The position numbers were made by a program, and so were the translations under genes. Source: Saccharothrix sp. HUAS TT1 (lineage in GTDB: Bacteria; Actinomycetota; Actinomycetes; Mycobacteriales; Pseudonocardiaceae). From it: a stretch of 64,000 nt of DNA. The DNA lies in the NCBI RefSeq assembly GCF_040744945.1, contig NZ_CP160453.1:6634001-6698000 (forward strand), written 5' to 3'. Shown in pieces: positions 51,429-62,324 of the stretch (its first letter is position 1; each line of letters begins with the position of its first letter). The notes under the pieces are model-generated. The model saw only the letters and a list, made by a program, of their open reading frames with translations, had not been told where the DNA came from and searched no databases.

Positions 51429-51914
51429 ATGCGCGTGAACGTGACGGTGAACGGCGAGCCGAAGCAGGCCGACGACGTGTGGGAGGGCGAGAGCCTGCTG
51501 TTCCTGCTGCGCGAGCGGCTGGGGCTGCCCGGGTCGAAGAACGCCTGCGAGCAGGGCGAGTGCGGCTCGTGCACGGTGTACCTGGACGACACGCCGGTGT
51601 GCTCCTGTCTGGTTGCCGCGGGCCAGGTGCAGGACCGCGAGGTGCGAACGGTGGAGGGGTTGGCCGAGGGCGACCGGCTCGACCCCGTGCAGGAGGCGTT
51701 CGTGGAAGCGGGCGCGGTGCAGTGCGGTTTCTGCACGCCCGGCCTCGTGGTCGCCGCCCACGACCTGCTCGGCCGGGTGCCCCGGCCCAGCGACCCGGAG
51801 ATCCGCGAGGCGCTGGCCGGGAACCTGTGCCGCTGCACCGGCTACGAGAAGATCCTCGACGCGGTGCGCCTGGCCGCTGCCCGCAAGGCGGACACCGAGG
51901 GCGCGACCCGATGA
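51429..51914 (+). CDS. Xanthine dehydrogenase 2Fe-2S subunit
   Basis: A 161-residue protein with two [2Fe-2S] sites: the plant-ferredoxin-type CEQGECGSC plus CSC, and the second cluster CGFCTPG with CRCTG. This is the standard small subunit of xanthine dehydrogenase. The stop overlaps the deaminase start (ATGA). Confidence 0.93.
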   Translation: MRVNVTVNGEPKQADDVWEGESLLFLLRERLGLPGSKNACEQGECGSCTVYLDDTPVCSCLVAAGQVQDREVRTVEGLAEGDRLDPVQEAFVEAGAVQCGFCTPGLVVAAHDLLGRVPRPSDPEIREALAGNLCRCTGYEKILDAVRLAAARKADTEGATR

Positions 51915-53266
51915 CGCCGACCATCCTCGACGGCGTCGCGATCGCCACGGTGGACCCCGCGGGCACCGAGCACGCGTTCGGCCACGTCGTGGTCGAGGAC
52001 GGCCGGATCACCGCCGTCGGACCCGGCCAGGCGCCCAAGCCGACCGGCCCGCACACCTGGATCGACGGCAGCGGCTGCCTGGTCACCCCCGGCCTGGTCA
52101 ACACCCACCACCACCTCTACCAGTGGGCCACCAGGGGCATCGCCCAGGACGCCACCCTGTTCGAGTGGTTGACCGCGCTGTACCCGGTGTGGCGCGGACT
52201 GGACGCCGGGATCACGCACGCGGCGGCCTCCGCCGGGCTGGCGAAGCTCGCGACCACCGGCTGCACGACCGCCGCCGACCACCACTACGTGTACCCGCGC
52301 GAGGGCGGCGACCAGTTCCAGGCGCTGGTCGACGCCGGCAAGCGCGTCGGCATCCGCCTGCACGCCGTCCGCGGCTCGATGGACCGCGGCCGGTCGCACG
52401 GCGGTCTGCCGCCGGACAACCTGGTCGAGGACACCGAAGCCGCCCTCATCGCCACCGAGCGGGCCGTCAACGACCACCACGACCCCGGCCCCGACTCACT
52501 GCTCAGGGTGGCCGTCGGGCCGTGCTCGCCGTTCTCGGTCAGCCGGGAGCTGATGACCGGAGCGGCGGACCTGGCCCGTGCCAAGGGCGTCCGGCTGCAC
52601 ACCCACCTCGCCGAGACGGTGGACGAGGAGGACCAGTGCCGGGCCGAGTTCGGCTGCACGCCGACCGAGTACGCCGAGAGCCTGGGCTGGCTCGGTGAGG
52701 ACGTGTGGCTCGCGCACACCGTGCACCTGTCACCAGACGCGGTGAAGCGGCTGGGCGCGACCGGCACCGGCAGCGCCCACTGCCCCACGTCGAACGGCCG
52801 GCTGGGCACCGGCATCGCCCCGGTCCGCGACCTGCTCGACGCGGGCGCGCCGGTCGGCCTCGGCGTGGACGGCGCGGCGTCCAACGAGTCCTGCGGAATG
52901 GCGGAGGAGCTGCACCAGGCGCTGTTGCAGGCCCGGCAGCGCGGCGGGCCCAAGGCGCTGACCGCGCGCGAGGCGCTGTGGCTGGGCACCATGGGCGGCG
53001 CGCGCTGCCTCGGCCGCGACCGGGAGATCGGCTCGATCGAACCCGGCAAGCTCGCCGACCTGGCCGTCTGGCGCCTCGACGGCCTCGACCACGCGGGCAT
53101 CGACGACCCGGTGGCCGCCCTGGTCCTCGGTCCGACGCCGAAGCTCAGGTCCCTGCTGGTGGGCGGCCGAACCGTGGTGGACGACGGCGAGCTGCGCACC
53201 GCCTCGGAGACCGAACTCGCGCGCGACCTGCGTGCCGCCGCCCAGCGACTGAAGGGGACGCGATGA
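51911..53266 (+). CDS. 8-oxoguanine deaminase (amidohydrolase)
   Basis: A 451-residue amidohydrolase of the TrzN/8-oxoguanine deaminase type. Metal-binding NTHHHLYQW, the later HTHLAE, a HTVHL and GVDGAASNESCGM segments are all present. It likely converts 8-oxoguanine to urate, linking oxidised guanine to the urate pathway. It is set between two xanthine dehydrogenase subunit genes with ATGA overlaps on both sides, so co-expression is certain. Other purine or triazine deaminases share the fold. Confidence 0.85.
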   Translation: MTPTILDGVAIATVDPAGTEHAFGHVVVEDGRITAVGPGQAPKPTGPHTWIDGSGCLVTPGLVNTHHHLYQWATRGIAQDATLFEWLTALYPVWRGLDAGITHAAASAGLAKLATTGCTTAADHHYVYPREGGDQFQALVDAGKRVGIRLHAVRGSMDRGRSHGGLPPDNLVEDTEAALIATERAVNDHHDPGPDSLLRVAVGPCSPFSVSRELMTGAADLARAKGVRLHTHLAETVDEEDQCRAEFGCTPTEYAESLGWLGEDVWLAHTVHLSPDAVKRLGATGTGSAHCPTSNGRLGTGIAPVRDLLDAGAPVGLGVDGAASNESCGMAEELHQALLQARQRGGPKALTAREALWLGTMGGARCLGRDREIGSIEPGKLADLAVWRLDGLDHAGIDDPVAALVLGPTPKLRSLLVGGRTVVDDGELRTASETELARDLRAAAQRLKGTR

Positions 53267-55488
53267 GCCTCACTCCCGCCGAGCTGACCTCCGCCGTGTC
53301 CGGCGGCATCGGCGCCAGCCCGCAGCGGCCCGACGGTGTCCTGAAGGTGCGCGGCGAGTTCGCCTACGCCTCGGACCTGTGGCACGAGGACATGATCTGG
53401 GGTGCGACCCTGCGCAGCCCGCACCCGTACGCGAGAATCCTCTCGGTCGACCTGACCGAGGCGTTGCGGGTGCCGGGCGTGTACGCCGTGCTGACGCACC
53501 AGGACGTGCCGGGCCTGAACCGGTACGGGCTGGAGCACAAGGACCAGCCGGTGCTCGCCGAGGACGTCGTGCGCTACCAGGGCGAACCGGTCGCCCTCGT
53601 CGGCGCGGACCACCCGGAAACCGCGCAGCGGGCCATGAAGCGCATCAAGGTCGAGTACGAAGTCCTCACCCCCGTCGTGGACATGGAGACGGCGGTGGAC
53701 GACACGCCGCTGCACCCCGGCGGCAACCTGGTGCGGCACGTGCCCGTGCGGCGCGGCGACCAGCACGCGCAGGCCGAGGTGGTGGTCACCGGGCGGTACG
53801 AGGTCGGGATGCAGGACCAGGCGTTCCTCGGACCCGAGTCCGGCCTGGCCGTGCCCGCCGAGGACGGCGGCGTGGACCTCTACATCGCCACCCAGTGGCT
53901 GCACGTCGACCAGGGCCAGGTCGCGGCGGCCCTCGGCCTGCCCGCGGAGCGGGTGCGGCTGACGCTGTCCGGTGTCGGTGGCGCGTTCGGCGGGCGCGAG
54001 GACCTGTCCATGCAGGTGCACGCCTGCCTGCTGGCGCTGCACACCGGCAAGCCGACCAAGATGGTCTACAACCGCGAGGAGTCGTTCTACGGCCACGTGC
54101 ACCGGCACCCGGCGGTGCTGCACTACGAGCACGGCGCGGACCGCACCGGCAAGCTCGTGTACGTCAAGGCGCGGATCCACCTCGACGGCGGCGCCTACGC
54201 CTCCAGCACGTCGGCCGTGGTGGCGAACGCCGCGACGCTCGGCATCGGCCCCTACGACGTGCCCAACGTGACGGTCGACTGCTGGGGCGTCTTCACGAAC
54301 AACCCGCCGTGCGGCGCGATGCGCGGTTTCGGCGCCGTGCAGGCGGGCTTCGCCTACGAGTCGCAGATGGACAAGCTCGCCGAAGCGCTGGGCATGGACC
54401 CGGTGGACGTGCGGATCGCCAACGCGATGAGCGAGGGCTCGGTCATGCCGACCGGGCAGGTGGTCGACTCGGCCGCGCCGGTCGCCCAGCTGCTCAAGCT
54501 GGTCAAGGACAAGCCGATGCCGCCGCTGTCCACCGCGGTCGACCTGCGGGAGATGCCCGGCGGCGTCTCGAACACCACGCACGGCGAAGGCGTGGTGCGC
54601 GGCGTGGGCTACGCCGTGGGCATCAAGAACATCTGCTTCTCCGAGGGCTACGACGACTACTCGACCGCGCGGGTGCGGTTGCAGGTCATCAACGGCGAGC
54701 CGGTCGCGTCGGCGCACACCGCGGCGGCCGAGGTCGGCCAGGGCCTGGTGACGATCATGCAGCAGATCGTGCGCACCGAGCTGGGCGTCCAGCGGGTGAC
54801 GATCCTGCCGATGGACACCAGCATCGGCAACGGCGGCTCCACCTCCGCGTCCCGCCAGACCTACGTGACCGGCGGCGCGGTCAAGGCGGCGTGCGCGGCC
54901 GTGCGGGAGAAGCTGGTCAAGCTCGCCGGCGGGCGTGACCCGTCCACCGCGGACCTGGCGGACCTGCTGGGCGACGAGGTGGTCGACGAGACGGTGGAGT
55001 GGCGGCACCGGGCCACCGAGCCGATCGACCCGGAGACCGGGCAGGGCAACGCGCACGTCCAGTACGGCTTCGCCGCGCACCGCGCCGTGGTGGACGTGGA
55101 CGTGGAGCTGGGCCTGGTGAAGGTGGTCGAGCTGGACTGCGCGCAGGACGTGGGCAAGGCGCTGAACCCGCAGGCCGTGCTGGGGCAGATCCAGGGCGGG
55201 TCGGCGCAGGGCCTCGGGCTCGCGGTGATGGAGGAGATCCAGACCTCGGGCGGCAAGGTGCGCAACCCGTCGTTCACCGACTACCTCATCCCGACCGTGC
55301 TCGACATGCCGCCGATGAGCATCGACGTGCTGGAACTCGCCGACCCCAACGCCCCCTACGGCGTGCGCGGCGTCGGCGAGCCGCCCACCATCTCGTCCAC
55401 CCCGGCCATCGTCGCGGCCATCCGCGCCGCCACCGGCCTGGCCCTGACCCGCGTGCCCGTGCGACCGGAGCACATCACCGGCACCTGA
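53263..55488 (+). CDS. Xanthine dehydrogenase molybdenum-binding subunit
   Basis: A 741-residue molybdopterin subunit carrying out purine hydroxylation. Motifs include the molybdopterin region GVGGAFGGRED, NPPCGAMRGFGAVQ, and the C-terminal VRGVGEPPT containing the catalytic glutamate. The length and order match the XdhD/PucD type. ATGA overlap with the deaminase stop. A GC-rich inverted repeat follows the gene before guanine deaminase. Confidence 0.93.
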   Translation: MSLTPAELTSAVSGGIGASPQRPDGVLKVRGEFAYASDLWHEDMIWGATLRSPHPYARILSVDLTEALRVPGVYAVLTHQDVPGLNRYGLEHKDQPVLAEDVVRYQGEPVALVGADHPETAQRAMKRIKVEYEVLTPVVDMETAVDDTPLHPGGNLVRHVPVRRGDQHAQAEVVVTGRYEVGMQDQAFLGPESGLAVPAEDGGVDLYIATQWLHVDQGQVAAALGLPAERVRLTLSGVGGAFGGREDLSMQVHACLLALHTGKPTKMVYNREESFYGHVHRHPAVLHYEHGADRTGKLVYVKARIHLDGGAYASSTSAVVANAATLGIGPYDVPNVTVDCWGVFTNNPPCGAMRGFGAVQAGFAYESQMDKLAEALGMDPVDVRIANAMSEGSVMPTGQVVDSAAPVAQLLKLVKDKPMPPLSTAVDLREMPGGVSNTTHGEGVVRGVGYAVGIKNICFSEGYDDYSTARVRLQVINGEPVASAHTAAAEVGQGLVTIMQQIVRTELGVQRVTILPMDTSIGNGGSTSASRQTYVTGGAVKAACAAVREKLVKLAGGRDPSTADLADLLGDEVVDETVEWRHRATEPIDPETGQGNAHVQYGFAAHRAVVDVDVELGLVKVVELDCAQDVGKALNPQAVLGQIQGGSAQGLGLAVMEEIQTSGGKVRNPSFTDYLIPTVLDMPPMSIDVLELADPNAPYGVRGVGEPPTISSTPAIVAAIRAATGLALTRVPVRPEHITGT

Positions 55489-55554
55489 TCCCCGCGCCCG
55501 CCACCCTCGCCACGACCGCCGTGGCGGGTGGGCGCACGCCCTGAGGAGCACCCC

Positions 55555-56037
55555 ATGACCACGTCCGTCTCCCCCGACCACGCCTGGCTGCGCGAGTCGA
55601 TCGACCTCGCCACCCGCAACGTCGCCACGGGCGGCGGCCCGTTCGGCGCGGTGATCGTCCGGGACGGCGGGGTGATCGCGACCGGCGCCAACCAGGTCAC
55701 GTCGACGCTCGACCCCACCGCGCACGCCGAGGTGGTCGCCATCCGGGCGGCCTGCCGGGCCGTCGGCGACTTCCGGCTCGCCGGTTGCGTGCTGGTGTCG
55801 TCGTGCGAGCCCTGCCCGCTGTGCCTGTCCGCCGCGCTGTGGGCGCGGGTGGACCGGGTCGTCTACGCCGCCGACCGGCACGACGCCGCCGCGGCCGGGT
55901 TCGACGACCGCGAGTTCCACGAGCTGTTCGGGCGGCCTCGTGAGACGTGGGGCATGCCGGTGGACCGGATCTCGACCGGCGAGGACAACGCCCCGTTCAC
56001 CGCGTGGTTGTCCCGGGCAGATCGGGTCGACTACTAG
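55555..56037 (+). CDS. Guanine deaminase (cytidine-deaminase fold)
   Basis: A 160-residue zinc deaminase. The zinc sites are HAEVVAIR and SCEPCPLC, and GGPFGAVIV and a C-terminal ISTGEDNAPFTAW match GuaD of Bacillus type rather than cytidine deaminase. It converts guanine to xanthine, the substrate of the enzyme encoded just upstream. GAGGAG precedes the ATG. Likely the last gene of the purine operon. Confidence 0.9.
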   Translation: MTTSVSPDHAWLRESIDLATRNVATGGGPFGAVIVRDGGVIATGANQVTSTLDPTAHAEVVAIRAACRAVGDFRLAGCVLVSSCEPCPLCLSAALWARVDRVVYAADRHDAAAAGFDDREFHELFGRPRETWGMPVDRISTGEDNAPFTAWLSRADRVDY

Positions 56038-56312
56038 GCGGTGGCGGCACGGGAAGCGGTGGCGGAGGAGGAGAGGGGCCCGAGGGCTGGGGACTTGGCG
56101 GGCGTTCGTCATGGACACAGGTTCGGCGGAAGTCAAGGCAGCCGCAGCAACTTCTTCGCTGGCTGTGGACAACTGCCCCTGCGGGGTCCTCCGGACCGGT
56201 GCCGGAATCTCCTGTGTCCAGGACGGTAGGCGCCGCCTCCACAGTGGAACTACCTGCGATATCACGTCACGACTGGCGATACGCAGCCCGTCCGCGGACC
56301 TGTGGACAAGTG

Positions 56313-56930
56313 TCAAGCGCCCAGCAGACCCCGCTCGTAGGCCATCGCGACGGCGGCAGCACGGTCCTTCACGCCGAGCTTCGTGTAGACGTGCACCAAG
56401 TGCGTCTTCACGGTCGCCTCGCTGATGAACAGCTTCGCCGCCGCCTCCCGGTTCGTGCACCCGCGCGCGATCAGGCCCAGCACCTCCACCTCGCGGTCGC
56501 TCAACGGCTCCGCCGCGGGTTGCCGCACCTGCCCCACCAGCCTGGTCGCCACGGACGGTGACAGCACCGCCTCTCCCCTGGCCGCCGAACGCACCGCCCG
56601 GAACAGCTCCTCACGCGGGGTGTCCTTCAGCAGGTACCCGGTGGCACCGGCCTTGATCGCCGGTAGCACGTCACTGTCCGTGTCGTACGTGGTCAGCACC
56701 AACACCTTGGCCGGGCAGCCGCGCAGCCGCTCGATGGCCGTGACGCCGTCCACGCCGGGCATCCGCAGGTCCATCAGCACGACGTCCGGCAGCAGCGCCC
56801 GCACCACGGTCACCGCCTCGCCGCCGTCCGCCGCCTCGCCGACCACGTCGACGTCACCCGCGCTCGCGAGCATCCCGCGCAGCCCGTCACGCACGACCGG
56901 GTGATCGTCGACGATCACCACGCGGATCAC
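56313..56930 (-). CDS. NarL/LuxR-type response regulator
   Basis: A 205-residue response regulator. The receiver has VDDHPVVRDG, phospho-acceptor D in VVLMDLRMPG (about 54) and conserved T and K (LTTYD, LLKDT). The C-terminal LuxR helix-turn-helix is LSDREVEVLGLIARGCTNREAAAKLF. The GTG overlaps the kinase stop (GTGA). Partner of the DesK-like kinase and likely controller of the adjacent ABC exporter. Confidence 0.92.
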   Translation of the reverse strand: MIRVVIVDDHPVVRDGLRGMLASAGDVDVVGEAADGGEAVTVVRALLPDVVLMDLRMPGVDGVTAIERLRGCPAKVLVLTTYDTDSDVLPAIKAGATGYLLKDTPREELFRAVRSAARGEAVLSPSVATRLVGQVRQPAAEPLSDREVEVLGLIARGCTNREAAAKLFISEATVKTHLVHVYTKLGVKDRAAAVAMAYERGLLGA

Positions 56931-58126
56931 CGGGCCACCTCCGCCGGGATCGCGGGCACCGAGGCCGACACCGCCGTGCCACCGCCCGGCTCGGACTCCA
57001 CGACCAGCTCACCCGCCAGGCGGGACACCCGCTGACGCATCCCGACCAGCCCGAACCCGTCCGTGCGGAGCTCCGGGTCGAAGCCCGCGCCGTCGTCGCG
57101 CACGTCCAGCGTCACCACGTCCTCCATGTACGACAAAGTCAACCCGACCCGCGAAGCGCGCGCGTGCTTGGCGACGTTCGACAGCGCCTCCTGCGCGGCG
57201 CGCAGCAACGTCACCTCGACCTCGGGGTGCAGAGCGCGCGCCGTCCCCGTCGTGCTGATCGATGCGGCCACCCCGGTGTGGTCCGTCCACCCCGCCGCGA
57301 CCTCGGCCAACGCGTCCGGCAGGTTCGCGCCGTCCAGCGCGGGCGGGCGCAGGGCGTGCACCGAGCGGCGGGCTTCGACCAGGTTCTCCCGCGCCAGCCG
57401 CAACGCCGTTTCGACGTGCCGCGGCGGGTCCTCGTCCGACTGGAGCTGGGTGATGATGCCCGTGAACCCCTGGGCGAGGGTGTCGTGGATCTCCCGCGCC
57501 AGCCGGTGCCGCTCGTCCAGCACGCCCGCCTCGTGCGCCTGGACGAGCAGCTGGGCGTGCAGGCCCGCGTTCTCCTCCATCATCGCCGCCATCTCGGCGA
57601 CCATCTCCTTGCGCCGCCGGGACTGCTCGGAGGTGACGTGGCCGACCATGGTGAACGTGCAGGCGATCGTCACGATCACCAGCACGACCCCGAGGTAGAT
57701 CGCGATCGGCCCGACCCGGGCGGGCGGCAGGCCGCCGTGCAGCGACGTCGCCGCCAGCACGCCGTTGGCCACCACGCCGGCGAACTTCCACCGGCCGGGC
57801 AGCACCTCGAACGCGTAGACGTACCCGGCGAAGGAGTAGAACCCGAACAGCGGGTCGCGCAGCCCCAGCACGGCGTACGCGACCAGGACCCCGATGAAGA
57901 ACACCGCCATCAGGCCGGTCCGCGAGCGCCAGCCCGGGTGCAGGGTGAACCACCACAGCATCCACAGGCCGGCCGCCACCGCGATGCCGACGTTGACCGC
58001 CTCGGTCTGCCACGGGTCCGTCCCGATCACCAGGTACATCGTCGTCGACAGCACCAGGACCAGGTACGGGATGGCGCGGGCCGCGGCGTCGAGCCGGCGC
58101 TCCCACCCGTCGAGCGCGTCCGTCAC
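56927..58126 (-). CDS. DesK-like (NarX-family) sensor histidine kinase
   Basis: A 399-residue kinase with about five or six membrane helices (about 18-165), a coiled linker, the HisKA_3 phospho-acceptor in RHRLAREIHDTLAQG (about H216) and a HATPase with AQEALSNVAKHA and DDGAGFD. The small extracellular loops suggest sensing within the membrane, as in cell-envelope stress kinases. GGGGAG precedes the GTG. It follows the ABC transporter genes by 10 bases. Confidence 0.9.
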   Translation of the reverse strand: MTDALDGWERRLDAAARAIPYLVLVLSTTMYLVIGTDPWQTEAVNVGIAVAAGLWMLWWFTLHPGWRSRTGLMAVFFIGVLVAYAVLGLRDPLFGFYSFAGYVYAFEVLPGRWKFAGVVANGVLAATSLHGGLPPARVGPIAIYLGVVLVIVTIACTFTMVGHVTSEQSRRRKEMVAEMAAMMEENAGLHAQLLVQAHEAGVLDERHRLAREIHDTLAQGFTGIITQLQSDEDPPRHVETALRLARENLVEARRSVHALRPPALDGANLPDALAEVAAGWTDHTGVAASISTTGTARALHPEVEVTLLRAAQEALSNVAKHARASRVGLTLSYMEDVVTLDVRDDGAGFDPELRTDGFGLVGMRQRVSRLAGELVVESEPGGGTAVSASVPAIPAEVAR

Positions 58127-58136
58127 GCCTGCTCCC

Positions 58137-58862
58137 CTACTCCCAGCGGAACGACTTCGCCGCGACGGTACCCGCCGCCAGCGCGATCAAGGCGAGAATC
58201 CCCAGCTGGAGGGGGTCCGGCGCGGCTCCGAGCCACGCCTGCTGCAGCGCCTCCACGCCCGGCGGCAGGTACTCGCCGACGCGGTTCAGGAACTCCGGCA
58301 GCAGGAACCGGGGCAGGTAGGCCCCGCCGAAGAACATCACCAGCATGAACACCACGGCCGCCCAGCCGCCCGCCGACCGCGCGGTCGGGGCCCAGGCCGC
58401 GACCAGCAGGCCCAGGGCGGACAGCGACACCATGCCCAGCAGGCACGTCACCAGGAAGCCGAACGGGTGGTGCGGCAGGTCGATGTCGAACACCAGCCGG
58501 CACACCGCCATCAGCAGCACGACGGAGATCACGCCCGCGATCAGGTTGACGACCACCTGCGCCACCAGCAGGCGTGCCGGGTGGACGGGGGTGGTGGAGA
58601 AGCGGCGCAGCACGCCCTTCTCCCGGTAGGTGGCGACGGTGGCGGGCAGCTTGTTCAGGCCCAGGAACGCCAGCGCGATCACGACCAGAGTCGACACGTA
58701 GCCGTCGATGAACCGCAGGTCGCCGAACTTGGGGTCGGGCGTGCGCAACGCGGGGATCGCGCCGAGCACCAGCAGCAGGATGGTCGGGAAGAAGACGGCG
58801 AACACGACCATGCTCGGCTCGCGCAGGAACAGCTTCCACTCGGTGTTGACGATCTTCAGCAT
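58137..58862 (-). CDS. ABC-2 type exporter permease
   Basis: A 241-residue membrane protein with six helices in the ABC-2 arrangement, with FLREPSMVVFAVFFPTILLLVL at the N-terminus. It pairs with the ATPase encoded 4 bases upstream to make a drug or lipid exporter. The two-component system downstream probably adjusts its expression. Confidence 0.88.
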   Translation of the reverse strand: MLKIVNTEWKLFLREPSMVVFAVFFPTILLLVLGAIPALRTPDPKFGDLRFIDGYVSTLVVIALAFLGLNKLPATVATYREKGVLRRFSTTPVHPARLLVAQVVVNLIAGVISVVLLMAVCRLVFDIDLPHHPFGFLVTCLLGMVSLSALGLLVAAWAPTARSAGGWAAVVFMLVMFFGGAYLPRFLLPEFLNRVGEYLPPGVEALQQAWLGAAPDPLQLGILALIALAAGTVAAKSFRWE

Positions 58863-58866
58863 CTGA

Positions 58867-59775
58867 CTACTCCGTGAGCGCGCGGCCGGTGAGGCGGATG
58901 AAGGCGTCGTCCAGGCCGGCCTGCTCGATGCGCAGGTCGGCGGCGACGACGTGGTTGCGGGCGAGGACCGACGTGACGGCGTGCAGCAGGTTCCCGACGC
59001 CGGTGACGACGAGCTGCGGCCCGTGCCGCTCGACCTGCGTGACCTCGGGCAGCTCCTCCAGCAGCCGCACGTCCAGCGGCGTGGTCGGGCGGAACCGGAC
59101 CCGCTGCTCGCCGTCCAGGCGGGAGACCAGCCCGGCCGGGCTGTCGACCGCGACCAGCCTGCCCGCGTCGATCAGCGCGATCCGGTCGCACAGCCGTTCG
59201 GCTTCTTCCATGAAGTGGGTGACCAGGACGACCGTGACGCCGGCGTCGCGGATCTGCTCGACCAGGCTCCACGTGTCGCGGCGCGCCTGCGGGTCCAGGC
59301 CGGTGGTGAGCTCGTCCAGCACCGCGACCCTGGGCTTGCCGATCAGCGCCAGCGCGATGGAGACGCGCTGCTTCTGGCCGCCGGAGAGCTTGCGGTACTC
59401 CGTCTTCGCCCGGTCGGCCAGGCCCAGCCGTTCCAGCAGGTCACGCCAGTCCGCCGGGTCGCGGTAGAAGGAGGCGTAGAGGTCCAGGGCCTCCCCGACC
59501 CGGATGCGGTCCGGCAGTTCGCTCTGCTGCAACTGCACGCCCAGTCGGGCGCGCAACGCCGCCCGGTCGCGCCGCGGGTCGAGGCCGTCGACCGTGATCG
59601 TGCCGCCGTCGGGGGCGCGCAGGCCCTCCACGCACTCGACGGTCGTGGTCTTCCCCGCCCCGTTCGGGCCGAGGATGCCGAAGATCTCCCCCTCGTCGAC
59701 GGTGAACGACACACCGTCCACCGCGACCTTCCGGTCGTACCTCTTGACGAGGTCGACCACCTCGATGATTGCCAT
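58867..59775 (-). CDS. ABC-2 type exporter ATPase (DrrA-like)
   Basis: A 302-residue ATPase: Walker A GPNGAGKTT (about 36-44), Q-loop, signature LSGGQKQR, Walker B RVAVLDELTTGLDP and H-loop VTHFMEEAE. The glutamate after Walker B is present (DEL). The C-terminal extension resembles DrrA-type drug exporters. First gene of the operon with permease, kinase and regulator. The upstream gap carries the dispersed repeat at 59889. Confidence 0.92.
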   Translation of the reverse strand: MAIIEVVDLVKRYDRKVAVDGVSFTVDEGEIFGILGPNGAGKTTTVECVEGLRAPDGGTITVDGLDPRRDRAALRARLGVQLQQSELPDRIRVGEALDLYASFYRDPADWRDLLERLGLADRAKTEYRKLSGGQKQRVSIALALIGKPRVAVLDELTTGLDPQARRDTWSLVEQIRDAGVTVVLVTHFMEEAERLCDRIALIDAGRLVAVDSPAGLVSRLDGEQRVRFRPTTPLDVRLLEELPEVTQVERHGPQLVVTGVGNLLHAVTSVLARNHVVAADLRIEQAGLDDAFIRLTGRALTE

Positions 59776-59888
59776 GCCACAAGCGTCGTCGCGGGGACGT
59801 CCGCCGGGATCCCACGGCAGGTCAGACCTCGCATCAACCGATCGGTTGACTCTCCCGTAGACCGCTCCGGGACCCCCTGAGGGAGGTA

Positions 59889-59970
59889 CCTGAGCGTTGA
59901 ACTCGGGGGTCCTGAACGTAGGACACGGTGGTCGGGAACGTAGGACACGCGGGACGTGGAGGTACGACTC
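59889..59970. repeat. Second copy of the GCGTTGAACTC repeat family
   Basis: CCTGAGCGTTGAACTC at 59889-59904 is identical to 15405-15420. It is followed by two related units containing GAACGTAGGACAC (59914-59926, 59937-59948) and a partial third. As in the first cluster, it lies between two genes of the same orientation, downstream of one (DUF305) and upstream of the next. Confidence 0.7.
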
Positions 59971-59979
59971 GCGCGGGGG

Positions 59980-60603
59980 TCAGGGGATGGTGATGGCTTT
60001 CATGCGGTCGATCTCGTCGGTCTGGGAGGCGGAGACGTCGTTGGCCATCTCCTCGACCCGGACGTCGGTGCCCGAGGACAGCACCTCGATCGCCATCCGG
60101 AGCGCGCCCTCGTGGTGGGCGATCATCAGCTGGAGGTAGAGCCGGTCGAAGTCGGCGCCGCTGGCCGCTTCCAGCGCGGCCAGCTGCTCGTCGGTGGCCA
60201 TGCCGGGCATGGCGGCGTGGTCGACGTCCGGCAGTTCGCCGCTGTGACCGTGCGCGGGGGCCTTCTCGGCGTACTGGCGCCGCCACTGCTCCATCGCGGC
60301 GATCTCGGGGCCCTGGGTGTCGTAGATGCGCGAGGCCAGGCCGCGCACGGTCTCGTTCTGCGCGCGCTCCGGCGCGAGCGCGGACATGTCCAGCGCCTGC
60401 CTGTGGTGCACGATCATGCGGGCCACGTACTCCAGGTCGGCCTCGCTCGGCGCGACCCAGCGATCGGTGCCGAAATCCTCCGGCGACATCGTTCGCGCTT
60501 GCTCACCGGGCCCTTGCGGCACGATGATCGGTGACTGGTCGTCCGACTGGGCCGTGCACCCCGCGAGGACGGCGATCAACAACGCGACGAACCCGATCCG
60601 CAT
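59980..60603 (-). CDS. DUF305 lipoprotein
   Basis: A 207-residue protein with a lipoprotein signal (hydrophobic VALLIAVLAGC, lipid on Cys16). The DUF305 domain contains paired histidine motifs RMIVHHRQALDM and QLMIAHHEGALRMA, typical of these ferritin-like, possibly metal-binding proteins. Function unknown, associated with copper handling in some bacteria. Divergent from the LVIVD-repeat gene, a pairing I recall from other actinobacteria. Confidence 0.87.
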   Translation of the reverse strand: MRIGFVALLIAVLAGCTAQSDDQSPIIVPQGPGEQARTMSPEDFGTDRWVAPSEADLEYVARMIVHHRQALDMSALAPERAQNETVRGLASRIYDTQGPEIAAMEQWRRQYAEKAPAHGHSGELPDVDHAAMPGMATDEQLAALEAASGADFDRLYLQLMIAHHEGALRMAIEVLSSGTDVRVEEMANDVSASQTDEIDRMKAITIP

Positions 60604-60755
60604 CCCGCTACCCCCTAGAGCCTCCGGTGGCCGCCAACGTACCCGGCGACCTCAGCAGCCGGAAGCAAGAAAATACCCGACGGATGGGTCTGGTCCTTAG
60701 CGTTGCGAACGGGTGATACTGCGCACCCCGCACTGGGTTGGAAGGGGAACCTGAA

Positions 60756-62255
<1,500 letters not shown>

Positions 62256-62280
62256 TCCCGTAGGACCGAGGAACACCGGA

Positions 62281-62307
62281 GGGCCCGTCGCGCGCAGCGG
62301 CGGGCCC
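62281..62307 (+). terminator. Hairpin after the LVIVD gene
   Basis: GGGCCCG and CGGGCCC arms around a 13-base loop, 25 bases after the stop. Confidence 0.6.
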
Positions 62308-62324
62308 TTCGCAACCGGTCGCGC

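Noticed and set aside
52285..56460. A 1391-codon minus-strand frame
   Set aside because: It is antisense to the whole purine operon, with no recognisable domain.
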